A stretch of DNA of 64,000 bases from positions 62,001 through 126,000 of the forward strand of contig DSEQ01000035.1 in the NCBI GenBank assembly GCA_011056555.1, read 5' to 3'. Each line of letters starts with the position of its first letter. Positions within the stretch are counted from its first letter, which is position 1. This DNA is from Candidatus Zixiibacteriota bacterium. GTDB taxonomy: Bacteria; Zixibacteria; MSB-5A5; JAABVY01. The notes beneath the pieces were generated by a model. The model made no database searches and was not told the origin of the DNA. It worked only from the letters and a program-made list of their open reading frames with translations. Below, piece by piece: positions 18,335 to 27,016 of the stretch. The position numbers were made by a program, and so were the translations under genes.

Positions 18335-20560
18335 CTAATCTGTCTGCCTATAATTACAGTCGAGAACTGGATTTATGCTGATCCCGGAAGGCTTCAGCTC
18401 GATTCTGACAGCCCCGCACTCGCGTACATTGTAAAAATCAATTTTTTTTCCGGAAATATGATTTATGATCTTCTCATACCCCGGGGGAGACCAATAAAGC
18501 GACCTGTAACTGCAAAATATTAATGTTTCCATCTTAAAATGTCTGATTGACTCTATGAAACCCTTACTTATATAGGCCGGCTCCGGTATAATCAAAATAT
18601 CCGGCTTGAGCTCAAGAGTGCTCAGCACACCCAGTTCTTTATGCGACAATAAGATCACTGCATTTTTATCGGAATGGCTCACAACCGCTCCGATAAGCCT
18701 GTTTTCCTCCTCCAACATTAATAGCGATATTTCCTCTGCCTTCCTGGGGCCGGCGCTCCGTGAACTATCAGTCCGCTCCTCAGTATCCATTCCGCCGGAT
18801 ATCTCCTCTATCCGCCCAATCCCCTCATTTATTAAGTATGAGCGAATAGTATTCATCTCAGGCGAATCTAAAGCGTTGACAAAGGAACCCTCCTTTATCA
18901 TATAATCGCTTCCATTGCAGCAGCTTACATGTACTGCGGGATGACTTCCGCAATCCAGCACAGTAATCGACGGGTTTCTGTTGAAGGAGCTGATGCTCCC
19001 CCTCCAGATAATTACATTCGCGGAAACCAGGACCACAGCCAATAGATACCGCAGACTGCGTATCTCTTTCAGGGACCTGAAGGCCAGAAACAGGGCCAGG
19101 TAGTAAAGCCCAACCATATACCATTCCGGTGAGGGCATCTCAATTTTAGCCAGTGGTAGTTCTGCAAAAAAATCAACAGATTTGATTGTGAATGCCAGGA
19201 GCTGGTCCGAGACTTTGCCGAGCAGATATCCCAGGGGCTGGAACCATCCCAATAAGACCAGGAAAATCGAAAGCACAACCGCCATACCGGCCAGCGGTAC
19301 AACCAGCAGGTTGGCAATTAATCCTATAATCGGTATGGAGTTGAAATTTACTGCAAGAATTGGGGCAACCGCCAGTTGAGCCACAAGCGAGGATAGAAAT
19401 GTCATCAGGATAAAGCTCGGGAGCTTTTTGCGCAGCGATCCGGAAGGAGATAATCTGCCATAAATTATTGGCAGAAAATAAACCAGACCGAACGTAGCCG
19501 CAAAGGAAAGCTGAAACCCGACATCCCATAACATCAGCGGCTCAAAAATAAGAATCAGGATTGCCGCCATCGATAGTATGTTTATATAATTCACCCTGCG
19601 GTAAGCCAGGCGCCCCAGAAGATAAAGCGAAATCATTACCGAAGCCCGCACAACCGAGGGCTGGTTGTACGAAAGATAGCTGAACAGGATTATCACCACC
19701 AGGGAAATTATATGCCGCTGTCTCGAGGGTACCCACAACAAAAGCAGGATAAGCTCAACAGTGCCGATCACCAGGGCGACATTTGAACCGGATACCGCCA
19801 GCAGGTGTAACGTTCCGGAGTCCCTGAAATCCGTGTGAATCTCGGATGGAATGAAACGAATCTCTCCTATCAAAAAACCGGCTATTAGAGACTTCTGCGG
19901 TGAGTCAATATGTTTGTCGAAGATCTTCAGAATGTATTTTCTTAAAGGAATCACCACCTTAGTAAGAAATATATTGCCGGCCTGCTCATCAATCACATTT
20001 ATGTCATGAGGAGCGGAGACATACAGGATACTGCCGATCTTCCTGTTGGCCAGATATCTCCGGTAATCAAACGCCCCCGGATTGCGAGCGGAGATCGGGG
20101 TCGACAAAAAGCCGCGGGCGACGATATAATCGGCATAACTGAAACCGGAGGACATATATTTCAGCCTGACCAGTGCCCTGCCGGAGACAGTTATTTTTTT
20201 GTCTTCCATAAAGATGGTGTCCGCTCTTATGGTAAGTAGAGTCTTCTCAGACCTGATATCCGGTTCGCGGATAATCTCCCCCTTCAGTGTAACCCATTCT
20301 CCCGGATCATTAAAAAGACTAACATCATTGGGAGACGCGGGCGATACCTCCAGGCCAATACGAAAGATCCCCGCCACGAAGAGCGCTGCCGCTGCAATGA
20401 TCCACGCCAGGTTCATATTGCCCTTGAGGTGGATTATCAATCCAGCGGCAAAGAACGTAATTGAGAATACAAACAGAAGCAGCTCGGGAATCGGCATCGA
20501 CCGTCCGATCCAGATTCCGGAAATAAATAAAAGAGCGCTCCAAAATGCCGGGAGCTTCAT
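18335..20560 (-). CDS. comEC: ComEC/Rec2 DNA-uptake channel with degenerate C-terminal domain
   Basis: A 741-residue inner membrane protein with the DUF4131 N-terminal region (1-180) and the ComEC competence domain (about 215-490, GFLIGEIRFIPSEIHTDFRDSGTLHLLAVSGSNVAL shows the conserved AVSG core). ComEC carries single-stranded DNA into the cytoplasm during transformation. The C-terminal region starts as in metallo-beta-lactamase-fold ComEC proteins (SITVLDCGSHPAVHV in place of VTFLDVGQGDA), but I find no HxHxDH zinc motif, so the nuclease part seems dead. Its stop-start junction with murJ is TAATG. Pilus genes nearby fit a role in competence, though pilus-mediated motility is equally possible. 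Confidence 0.85.
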   Translation of the reverse strand: MKLPAFWSALLFISGIWIGRSMPIPELLLFVFSITFFAAGLIIHLKGNMNLAWIIAAAALFVAGIFRIGLEVSPASPNDVSLFNDPGEWVTLKGEIIREPDIRSEKTLLTIRADTIFMEDKKITVSGRALVRLKYMSSGFSYADYIVARGFLSTPISARNPGAFDYRRYLANRKIGSILYVSAPHDINVIDEQAGNIFLTKVVIPLRKYILKIFDKHIDSPQKSLIAGFLIGEIRFIPSEIHTDFRDSGTLHLLAVSGSNVALVIGTVELILLLLWVPSRQRHIISLVVIILFSYLSYNQPSVVRASVMISLYLLGRLAYRRVNYINILSMAAILILIFEPLMLWDVGFQLSFAATFGLVYFLPIIYGRLSPSGSLRKKLPSFILMTFLSSLVAQLAVAPILAVNFNSIPIIGLIANLLVVPLAGMAVVLSIFLVLLGWFQPLGYLLGKVSDQLLAFTIKSVDFFAELPLAKIEMPSPEWYMVGLYYLALFLAFRSLKEIRSLRYLLAVVLVSANVIIWRGSISSFNRNPSITVLDCGSHPAVHVSCCNGSDYMIKEGSFVNALDSPEMNTIRSYLINEGIGRIEEISGGMDTEERTDSSRSAGPRKAEEISLLMLEEENRLIGAVVSHSDKNAVILLSHKELGVLSTLELKPDILIIPEPAYISKGFIESIRHFKMETLIFCSYRSLYWSPPGYEKIINHISGKKIDFYNVRECGAVRIELKPSGISINPVLDCNYRQTD

Positions 20561-22131
20561 TATTTAATCCTTCTGAAGATCTCCTGCAAACCTTTAAGCT
20601 GTTCGATGCGTGTCAGTTTTGCCAGCGCTATGTAGATTATTATAGCGCCTGCCAGTAAAATAAGCAAATTAATTATGCGGATTCCCAAGCCGGTATCCTG
20701 CAGGCCAAAAGTAAGAAACCTGTCCCACAGAAGCAGGAATCCCACCAGGACCGCATTTATAAACAATATTTTCACGAGCGCCTTTAAGTGTGGACGAATT
20801 ATCAGTTCGGGAATCCGGGCTTTCAACATAAATAAGAGGATGGTGATATTGACAAAACCGGATATTGAAGCGGCCAGCGCCAGGCCCTTGTATCCCAGAC
20901 TATCCTTGAGCATGTAACAGAGAAAGACATTGATGGCCACCGAAAATATCGACGCCGTAATCGGGCGTGCGGTCTGCTTGAAGGCGTAGAATACCGGAAC
21001 AGTGATCCGGACCGAGGCATAAGCCATCAAGCCGATTGAATAGAAAGCCAGGGCCGAGGAGGCCCCCAGGGTATCGGAATAATCGAACTGACCATGCTGG
21101 AAAAGTACGGCGATAATAGCTCTGCCGCCAAAAATCAGTAGAGCCGAGGCCGGTATCACCAAAAATAACCCCAGCTTCAGTGAACGCATATAGGCTCTGG
21201 CCATATCGGCGCGGTTATCCAGTGCGGCATAGCGGGAGATCTCCGGAAGGGTTACCGTGGCTATCGCGAGCGCAAACATGCCCAGCGGCAGATGCATCAG
21301 GCGGAATGCATAATTTAAATAGGCCACCGCACCCTGCTGGAGCGAGGCTGCTATCCTGGTGACGATGAAGACGTTGATCTGGGTGGCGGAGAAGCCGACT
21401 GCCATAGGAATCATCAGAATTATAATCTTCCTGAAGGCCGGATCGCCGAAGTCGAAGCTGAGCCTGAACCTGAAGCCCTGTTTTAAGGCAGTGGGTATTT
21501 GAAATAGAAGCTGACCCAGCCCGCCCAGGATCACGCCGATTGCCATGCCGATAATGGGGGGATCGAAAAAGGGACAGATGAAAAAGCCCGCGAATATCAT
21601 CCCCAGATTCAACATCATGGGAGCGAAGGCCGGCACGCCGAAAATACCGAGGGAGTTCAGAATGCCCATCACCAGGGCCGCGATCGACACCAAAAGCAAA
21701 AAGGGCATCATGATACGGGCCAGGTCAGTTGTCAGGGACAGCTTCCCGGGCACATCTCCAAATCCCCCCGCAATCAGTTCGACCACATCCGGAGCGAAGA
21801 TTATGCCTGCCACAACTATAAGGGTGACAACGGACAATAAAAAACTCAGGAAAATCTGCGCCACCCTGTAGGCCTCGGACCGGCCCTCTTTCGTAATCTT
21901 TTCGGTTAATGTGGGAATTAATGCCGCAGACAGGGCGCCCTCGGCAAACATGTCCCTGAGGAGATTGGGGATTCTGAAGGCGGCCACAAAAGCATCGGCA
22001 GCCATACCCGCCCCAAACAAATACGCGAAAACCTGTTCCCTTACCAGGCCGAGTATACGGGAAGCCAGCGTTCCCGCCGATACTCTGCCTGCAGACCTTA
22101 TGCTTTTGTGTGCGCTGGAACTATTTTCCAT
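20560..22131 (-). CDS. murJ: Lipid II flippase MurJ
   Basis: A 523-residue MviN/MurJ family protein with 14 predicted membrane helices, which moves lipid II across the inner membrane for peptidoglycan synthesis. The N-terminus has the family signature GTLASRILGLVREQVFAYLFG followed by DAFVAAFRIPNLLRDMFAEGALSAALIP, nearly canonical. The start ATG at 22131 lies 62 bp from the divergent rpsT start. The gene overlaps comEC by one base (TAATG), so comEC is probably translated by re-initiation. Confidence 0.95.
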   Translation of the reverse strand: MENSSSAHKSIRSAGRVSAGTLASRILGLVREQVFAYLFGAGMAADAFVAAFRIPNLLRDMFAEGALSAALIPTLTEKITKEGRSEAYRVAQIFLSFLLSVVTLIVVAGIIFAPDVVELIAGGFGDVPGKLSLTTDLARIMMPFLLLVSIAALVMGILNSLGIFGVPAFAPMMLNLGMIFAGFFICPFFDPPIIGMAIGVILGGLGQLLFQIPTALKQGFRFRLSFDFGDPAFRKIIILMIPMAVGFSATQINVFIVTRIAASLQQGAVAYLNYAFRLMHLPLGMFALAIATVTLPEISRYAALDNRADMARAYMRSLKLGLFLVIPASALLIFGGRAIIAVLFQHGQFDYSDTLGASSALAFYSIGLMAYASVRITVPVFYAFKQTARPITASIFSVAINVFLCYMLKDSLGYKGLALAASISGFVNITILLFMLKARIPELIIRPHLKALVKILFINAVLVGFLLLWDRFLTFGLQDTGLGIRIINLLILLAGAIIIYIALAKLTRIEQLKGLQEIFRRIK

Positions 22132-22159
22132 TTGACAAACATAATCTTAAGTCTATATT
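22132..22159 (+). promoter_or_regulatory. Promoter of rpsT
   Basis: TTGACA (22132-22137), 16 bp, TATATT (22154-22159), directly upstream of the S20 gene, giving a leader of about 25 nt. The -35 box abuts the start codon of the divergent murJ gene. Confidence 0.8.
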
Positions 22160-22192
22160 AATGCGATTAAAATTTTAAGAAAGAGGTGTTTT

Positions 22193-22462
22193 TTGGCACA
22201 TCATAAGGCAACCAAGAAAGCGATCAGGACCTCGGCCAAAAGGAATCTTAGAAATCGAACTTACAAGTCGAAAATAAAAACCGTTCTAAAAGAATTCGAA
22301 CAGGCCGAGTCCAGGGAAGAAAAAGAAAAGAAACTGAGAAAGGCACAGCAGATAATGGACCGCGCTGCCAAGCGCAATGTACTAAAGAAAAATGCTGTGG
22401 CCAGAAAGGTTTCGAAGCTGCATAAACAGCTTCAGGAAACGGAAAATCAGGCTGAGGCTTAA
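22193..22462 (+). CDS. rpsT: 30S ribosomal protein S20
   Basis: Binds 16S rRNA early in 30S assembly. It has 89 residues, strongly basic and helical, with the conserved opening AHHKATKKAIRTSAKRNLRN and the later RAAKRNVLKKNAVARKVSKL that fits the family. The start is TTG at 22193, preceded by AAGAGGTG; S20 genes often use TTG, and in E. coli this serves autoregulation, so the same could apply here (inference). Lone plus-strand gene between murJ and the ParB-like gene. No clear terminator was found after it. Confidence 0.97.
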   Translation: MAHHKATKKAIRTSAKRNLRNRTYKSKIKTVLKEFEQAESREEKEKKLRKAQQIMDRAAKRNVLKKNAVARKVSKLHKQLQETENQAEA

Positions 22463-22548
22463 ATATCAGGGGCTGTGAAGGGCTCTTCGAATTATTCGGG
22501 CTAATCTGTATTCATAGCGGCGCTGTCATCGATATCAAAGATTCCCGG

Positions 22549-23460
22549 TCATTCCAGATATAATCCGGAATCGGGAGATTTTATATCTTCGGGTTCCGAC
22601 GCTCTGACTTTCTGATGCCTCGATTTCCCCATGAAATACACCTTTCCCCCATATACGGTGGATTTGTCAGACTGCATCCGAAACCTGAGAAGCTCTCTCA
22701 GAAAAGCCTTCTTCTCTTCCACACGGACGGGGGAATTGAGCACCTGCAGGGGAAAATCCAGGCCTACGACACGATTGTCGGCGCAGATATTCAGGCAGTC
22801 CGGAGGAAACAGGACTTTTGCCCGGGCCAATTCCAGGATTTGATCGTGTCTGTAAAATGGGAGCAGGATCAGCGCCGAGCCGAGATTAAAAATCTCGGAT
22901 GATTCTATGAAAAGCCGATCGGGATAAATTTTCAGGTGCATGCTGAAAGACTGATATGATTCTATAAAGCTATTCAATGAGGAGACCTGCCCGATCAATT
23001 CCCCGGGCCGGGGTACAATCCTGTACGACTGGCCGTCTATGAATGTGCACCTTAAAGAAATAAGCTCATCTTCTTTATTCCAGACAGCATCGTAGTCAAT
23101 TTCTTCCAGCTTGAGGTGGAGAATTTCGGAAAGTCCCCTGAGATATTCGAGGTTGAAGTTTCCCACCAGGTGGTACCAGGCAAGGAAATTCGAATCATCG
23201 CACTCATCGGGGATTTCCTGAACAACCGCGCTCTTGATACCCATCGCCCTCAAGGCTTCAAAGCAATTGATGTCATTCAGAAGCAGATACCGACCATCTT
23301 CCTCAGCCGAAACAAGCAGCGGATTTGCCTGGTAGCCGGTTCTATATAGCTCTCTTTTTATTTCAGGGATTCTTGATGATACGGTCTTCTCGACCGGTAC
23401 CAGCTTCTCGAGCGACAATATGTTTAAATGAAATGGCAACACATTAAATTCCTTGTTCAA
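22549..23460 (-). CDS. ParB-fold protein distantly like SbnI/SerK
   Basis: A 303-residue soluble protein. Residues about 12-85 match a ParB N-terminal-like fold: LEKLVPVEKTVSSRIPEIKR, then GYQANPLLVSAEEDGRYLLL, then NCFEALRAMGIKSAVVQ. A later segment (about 230-262, VLFPPDCLNICADNRVVGLD) recalls the end of SbnI/SerK free-serine kinases. The usual DGHHR-type motif after the strand is replaced by LNDINCFEAL, so the known catalysis is doubtful. It could be a kinase relative or a regulator. It converges on rpsT and has no functional neighbour. Confidence 0.5.
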   Translation of the reverse strand: MNKEFNVLPFHLNILSLEKLVPVEKTVSSRIPEIKRELYRTGYQANPLLVSAEEDGRYLLLNDINCFEALRAMGIKSAVVQEIPDECDDSNFLAWYHLVGNFNLEYLRGLSEILHLKLEEIDYDAVWNKEDELISLRCTFIDGQSYRIVPRPGELIGQVSSLNSFIESYQSFSMHLKIYPDRLFIESSEIFNLGSALILLPFYRHDQILELARAKVLFPPDCLNICADNRVVGLDFPLQVLNSPVRVEEKKAFLRELLRFRMQSDKSTVYGGKVYFMGKSRHQKVRASEPEDIKSPDSGLYLE

Positions 23461-23643
23461 AAATGAAGCAAAGCCTATGCCGCATCTGTTTAGAAGACTT
23501 GAATATTTGCAGTAAGGGCGTTTTACAGCCCATTGAAGGACAATAGCTTACAAGAACGAATTGAAACGGACATCGAAAAGGTGAATGCGATCAATTAAAG
23601 CCTTTTAAATTGCAATAGTTTGCATAAAAAGTTCATATTGCTA

Positions 23644-24753
23644 TTACAATGCGATTCTAAAGAGGTCGTAGTGGGAAATGACCCAGAGAGTTTCTCCCTC
23701 GCTGGCGAACTGAACTTTGGGAAAGCCCTTGCTCCAGCTGGTATATGAAACGTCAACAGAGCCCATGATTTCTCCTGCGGGATCGACAATCACAACTTTT
23801 CCGGTATTATATCTTTCCGAAAACGGATAGTCGGAACCGCTGTCAACCGCAATTCCGATTGCGGTTCTGCCGGTTTCGCTGTCATAATCGCAGGAGCTGA
23901 GATGATGATATGAGCTTACGGGATTATATTGCCAGAGCGGTTTCAGATCGGGGATACTGTAACAGACTGCATTGTCGTCGGACATCACAACAGCCCGGGT
24001 GTTATCGTCCGATATAATTATCTCCCGTATTTTAGAGGTATTCAGCTCGGCCGAATTGGTCTTGCTGGTCTGGTAATAGAGATTCAGGTGACCGCCGTTG
24101 GAGGCCAGCACCAGCCTGCCATTTTGATTGAGTGCGAAATTGCGTCCGCTGTTGAGCCTGTAATAAAGGTCCCCGGAAGGGCTGAACGCATACAGACCCG
24201 AGTCGGCACTGTAGGCAAAAAACAGGCTGCCGTCTCGGCAGAATCGGCCGTCAAGGTAATTGGTGAGCTTGTACGTTCCGGTAATATTGCCGGACTCGTC
24301 ATAAAAATATAATTCTGTTTCCGGTAATCCCTCGGTTCCTTCGATTCCCACCATGCGGGGAGAATTGTCATTCAGAATGAATTTCAATGCCCCGGGGTCA
24401 TCAATAGAATAGAGATTTTCCCCCTCCGGGGTAAACATGGAGAGCCCGATAACTCGATACTGATCGGCCGAACGATCGACGAATTCCGAGGCCGCCCAGT
24501 AATTTCCGCCGGGAGAGGTAAAGACCTTCTCATTGCCTTTGATTCTCTTATCCAGAATACGGTTGGAGGGCGGTGAGTAAACTTCTACTTTTTTATATTG
24601 GGTAATGTACATATAACCGTCAGGTGAGCCCATTAAATTTGCCCGTGACGGCCATGTCTTGACCTTTTCGAGTTCATATTGCCGGGCATGCAGAGTCCCT
24701 GCGGGAATGATTAGTGCTGTCAGGATCAGTAATGCAAGTTTCTTTATTATCAT
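23644..24753 (-). CDS. Secreted propeller-like protein of unknown function
   Basis: A 369-residue protein with a signal peptide (MIIKKLALLILTALIIPAGTLHA). The rest has recurring short blocks of the kind G.YMYITQYKKVEVY, GSLFFAYSADSGLYAF, RLVLASNGGHLNLY and RTAIGIAVDSG, each about 40 residues apart, which suggests a beta-propeller of WD40 or YVTN type. No catalytic motif is visible. It is probably periplasmic or surface exposed. Start ATG at 24753 after GGGGAGTCGAGA. No close partner; the flanking genes are unrelated. Confidence 0.6.
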   Translation of the reverse strand: MIIKKLALLILTALIIPAGTLHARQYELEKVKTWPSRANLMGSPDGYMYITQYKKVEVYSPPSNRILDKRIKGNEKVFTSPGGNYWAASEFVDRSADQYRVIGLSMFTPEGENLYSIDDPGALKFILNDNSPRMVGIEGTEGLPETELYFYDESGNITGTYKLTNYLDGRFCRDGSLFFAYSADSGLYAFSPSGDLYYRLNSGRNFALNQNGRLVLASNGGHLNLYYQTSKTNSAELNTSKIREIIISDDNTRAVVMSDDNAVCYSIPDLKPLWQYNPVSSYHHLSSCDYDSETGRTAIGIAVDSGSDYPFSERYNTGKVVIVDPAGEIMGSVDVSYTSWSKGFPKVQFASEGETLWVISHYDLFRIAL

Positions 24754-24879
24754 TCTCGACTCCCCGAAATTTCCGATAGCCTGTTCAAGGTTTTAACATG
24801 CTTCAGTCAGACATGTTCCAGATGATCTCGGGATGTCGGGCAATGGGTGTCAAACGATGCAGCAAAAGCCGGCTTTTCT

Positions 24880-25365
24880 TCAATCCGTTCTGAACATGTC
24901 GCTTTCTCCCCCCTTGCTTCCCAGTGCGGAATCGTTCCCCTTCTGGCCGAAATCGAAATCAAGGTCAAGTTTCAGTTTCAACGCGGGCAGATCGGGAACG
25001 AGTCCGGCGGCGCGGTTTTCGGCGCGCGGAATCCAGGAAAGCGTCATTTCGAATTTCCGCAGGTACATCAGAACCGTATCCCGATAGACTTTATCCCTGG
25101 CAGAAACAGGAGCGTTATGATTCACCTCTTCTATCAGTTGAGAGGCATCGGAGAGGAGCTGAATTTTCTGTTTGGAAAGCATTTCCTTGTTTTTCTCAAC
25201 GAATTTGACCGCCATTATGGCGGCGGTATATTCGCACTCTCTCTGATTGCCCTCGAATTGCGTGCGATAAATGACGCCCAGATCGGGCAGCATAATGCTG
25301 ATAACACCCTTTCCCGGGCGGTCATTTAAGGTCTCAAAGCATTTTCCGTAGAAGTATAATTTCAT
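24880..25365 (-). CDS. RNase H-fold protein lacking two catalytic carboxylates
   Basis: A 161-residue protein with the RNase HI pattern: first strand MKLYFYGKCFE, GKGVISIM second strand, helix beginning at Glu45 in ECEYTAAIMAVKFV, strand KIQLLSDASQLIEEV with Asp73, and the end WIPRAENRAAGLV. RNase H needs a DEDD set. Here the first Asp is Tyr6 and the last (after N..A) is Gly121, while Glu45 and Asp73 remain. The last 35 residues are charged and probably unstructured. It may be a non-catalytic nucleic-acid-binding relative. Start ATG at 25365; convergent gene orientation gives no clue. Confidence 0.6.
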   Translation of the reverse strand: MKLYFYGKCFETLNDRPGKGVISIMLPDLGVIYRTQFEGNQRECEYTAAIMAVKFVEKNKEMLSKQKIQLLSDASQLIEEVNHNAPVSARDKVYRDTVLMYLRKFEMTLSWIPRAENRAAGLVPDLPALKLKLDLDFDFGQKGNDSALGSKGGESDMFRTD

Positions 25366-25420
25366 AACCGCCTCTGAGGGTCAATTTTGCAAAATCTGTG
25401 CCGATGAAAATGGCTGCAAA

Positions 25421-25447
25421 AAAGCGGCCATGCAGCTGCGGCCGCTC
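25421..25447 (-). terminator. Rho-independent terminator after the hotdog gene
   Basis: On the minus strand AGCGGCC, ten bases, GGCCGCT, then TTTTTTG. It lies about 120 bp past the thioesterase stop and upstream of the RNase H-like gene, separating the two transcripts. Confidence 0.8.
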
Positions 25448-25566
25448 TCAGTTAATATGTTGATATATTTGCAATTGGAGGATTTGCCCGAAAAGAATCG
25501 GAATCACAGGGATATAACGTTCTTTCATTAATTATGAATAACTATGCATATTTCTGCAATCAGGCA

Positions 25567-25998
25567 TTATTTCAGCGAGCGGGCCAGGGTATCAGCCAGT
25601 TCGCCCCTGGCCTGAACATATGTACCCGATGCTGTGCCGGCAATTTCGCCGTTTACCCGGGCGATGCCCTCGGTTTTATAGACACGTCCCTTACATTCTT
25701 TTACCCTGCCGCTCAGCTTTATGATCTGATCCACATAAATCGGCCGTTTAAACTTTACTTCCATCGCCGCGGTCACCGCCAGGATTCCGTCCTTCAATAC
25801 CGCCTTGATCATAACCTCATCCAGAAGCGAGGCCAGAATTCCCCCATGCAGCACCTCGGCATAACCCACAAATCGCTCTTCCACCCTGTATTCGGTGGTC
25901 ACCGAACCGTCCTCCTGTACATAGAACCTGGCCTTCAGGCCGCATGAGTTTTCATCACCGCAGACAAAACACTCACTGAATTTGGCAACTTCTCTCAT
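25567..25998 (-). CDS. PaaI/YigI-like hotdog-fold thioesterase
   Basis: A 143-residue single hotdog domain. The motif LHGGILASLLDEVM (GG after His, then Asp) is the acyl-CoA thioesterase signature of the PaaI/4HBT superfamily. An N-terminal CFVCGDEN segment is common in the DUF4442/PaaI relatives that begin with a CxxCG element. It probably hydrolyses an acyl- or aryl-CoA ester; the substrate cannot be read from the sequence. The start is ATG at 25998, with GGAGGG four bases upstream; an upstream in-frame ATG at 26058 would add 20 unlikely residues. Confidence 0.8.
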   Translation of the reverse strand: MREVAKFSECFVCGDENSCGLKARFYVQEDGSVTTEYRVEERFVGYAEVLHGGILASLLDEVMIKAVLKDGILAVTAAMEVKFKRPIYVDQIIKLSGRVKECKGRVYKTEGIARVNGEIAGTASGTYVQARGELADTLARSLK

Positions 25999-26071
25999 AT
26001 ATCCCTCCGAATTCCTGAAAGTAAAAGCGCATGCTGTCATCTGCAAGACTTTTTTCATTAAATGGAATATT

Positions 26072-26101
26072 AAAAAAGCCCCCGTTTTAGACGGAGGCTC
26101 T
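26072..26101 (-). terminator. Rho-independent terminator after the lipoprotein gene
   Basis: On the minus strand GCCTCCGT, TCTAA-type loop, ACGGGGGC, then TTTTTT. One mismatch in the stem. It lies 24 bp past the stop of the lipoprotein gene. Confidence 0.85.
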
Positions 26102-26124
26102 GGAGTGAAGTGCTGATCTGTATT

Positions 26125-26988
26125 CTAAAGATTGTGATCGAAAGTCCAGCGGATATTGCCGCAGGTGGCGATTATTTCCGCTATATTCCCATTGAGAGTA
26201 ATATCGATAATCCAGTCCTGTTGCATGATATTGGTATCGTCGCCATTGGTGGTACTGACCGTGTATGTCAGATCAGACTGGATCTGCCCATCAATGCGGC
26301 TGTAATGATCCCAGTCATTGAGATAATTGCGTGTCAGCTCAATATCGCTGAAGGTGATGTCGAAATCAAACTGCTCGGTAATATCCGAACCATACTGGCT
26401 ATATGAACGGGTTGTGATTATCTCTCCCGTTCCGCCCGCCGAGGCAACATAGGTATCGACATCATTTATATCCACACGGGTTATGAATCCCATGCTGACA
26501 TCCTCGTTTGCGCTGCTGTTATCGAGTGCATAGGAACCCCGGTATTTGATTTCATCTATACCGCTGAAACTGTTCGGCAGGGGCCGGCCGTTAATAAGAA
26601 ATGCCATGCTGTCGTAAAAGATCTCACTCCCCGAGGCGGTCAGATGAACGACGTACATTGTATGCCACCCGTCTGAATAACCATAGTCGGCGCTGTCCTC
26701 GGGATTGAGCGGACCCCACCAAATATCATTATCGGGATCATCAAGAATCGATGAGTCAATCGGGAATCCCCATGGATTGGTTAGCGGATTGTGAATATTA
26801 TGAATGATCGAATCCACCATATCATCCAGGTCACTCCTGACCGCGGTGAAAACGGGATCATCCAGATCGCCTTCCACCATTATCGGGCCGATAGTGTCGG
26901 ATGAGCAGGCCCAGAACATGGTAAACAGGAGCATAAAACCGACTCCAGTTAGAACCGTCAAAATGCCCAGATACTTCTTGTTATACAT
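26125..26988 (-). CDS. Lipoprotein of unknown function
   Basis: A 287-residue protein with a type II signal peptide: MYNKKYLGILTVLTGVGF then LLFTMFWACSSD, giving a lipidated Cys at residue 28. The mature part has mostly beta-strand-like, acidic sequence with repeated WDxxSxIDG-type ends and no recognised domain. The start is ATG at 26988 with GAGAGGG two bases upstream; the longer reading frame to 27033 would run into argF. It lies 28 bp after argF but has its own strong terminator. Location probably inner or outer membrane facing the periplasm. Confidence 0.65.
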   Translation of the reverse strand: MYNKKYLGILTVLTGVGFMLLFTMFWACSSDTIGPIMVEGDLDDPVFTAVRSDLDDMVDSIIHNIHNPLTNPWGFPIDSSILDDPDNDIWWGPLNPEDSADYGYSDGWHTMYVVHLTASGSEIFYDSMAFLINGRPLPNSFSGIDEIKYRGSYALDNSSANEDVSMGFITRVDINDVDTYVASAGGTGEIITTRSYSQYGSDITEQFDFDITFSDIELTRNYLNDWDHYSRIDGQIQSDLTYTVSTTNGDDTNIMQQDWIIDITLNGNIAEIIATCGNIRWTFDHNL

Positions 26989-27016
26989 AACCCTCTCCCC
27001 TGCAAAATATTTTACA

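Noticed and set aside
25999-26058. 20-residue N-terminal extension of the hotdog thioesterase
   Set aside because: GGAGGG sits four bases before the internal ATG at 25998, and the extension has no family counterpart.
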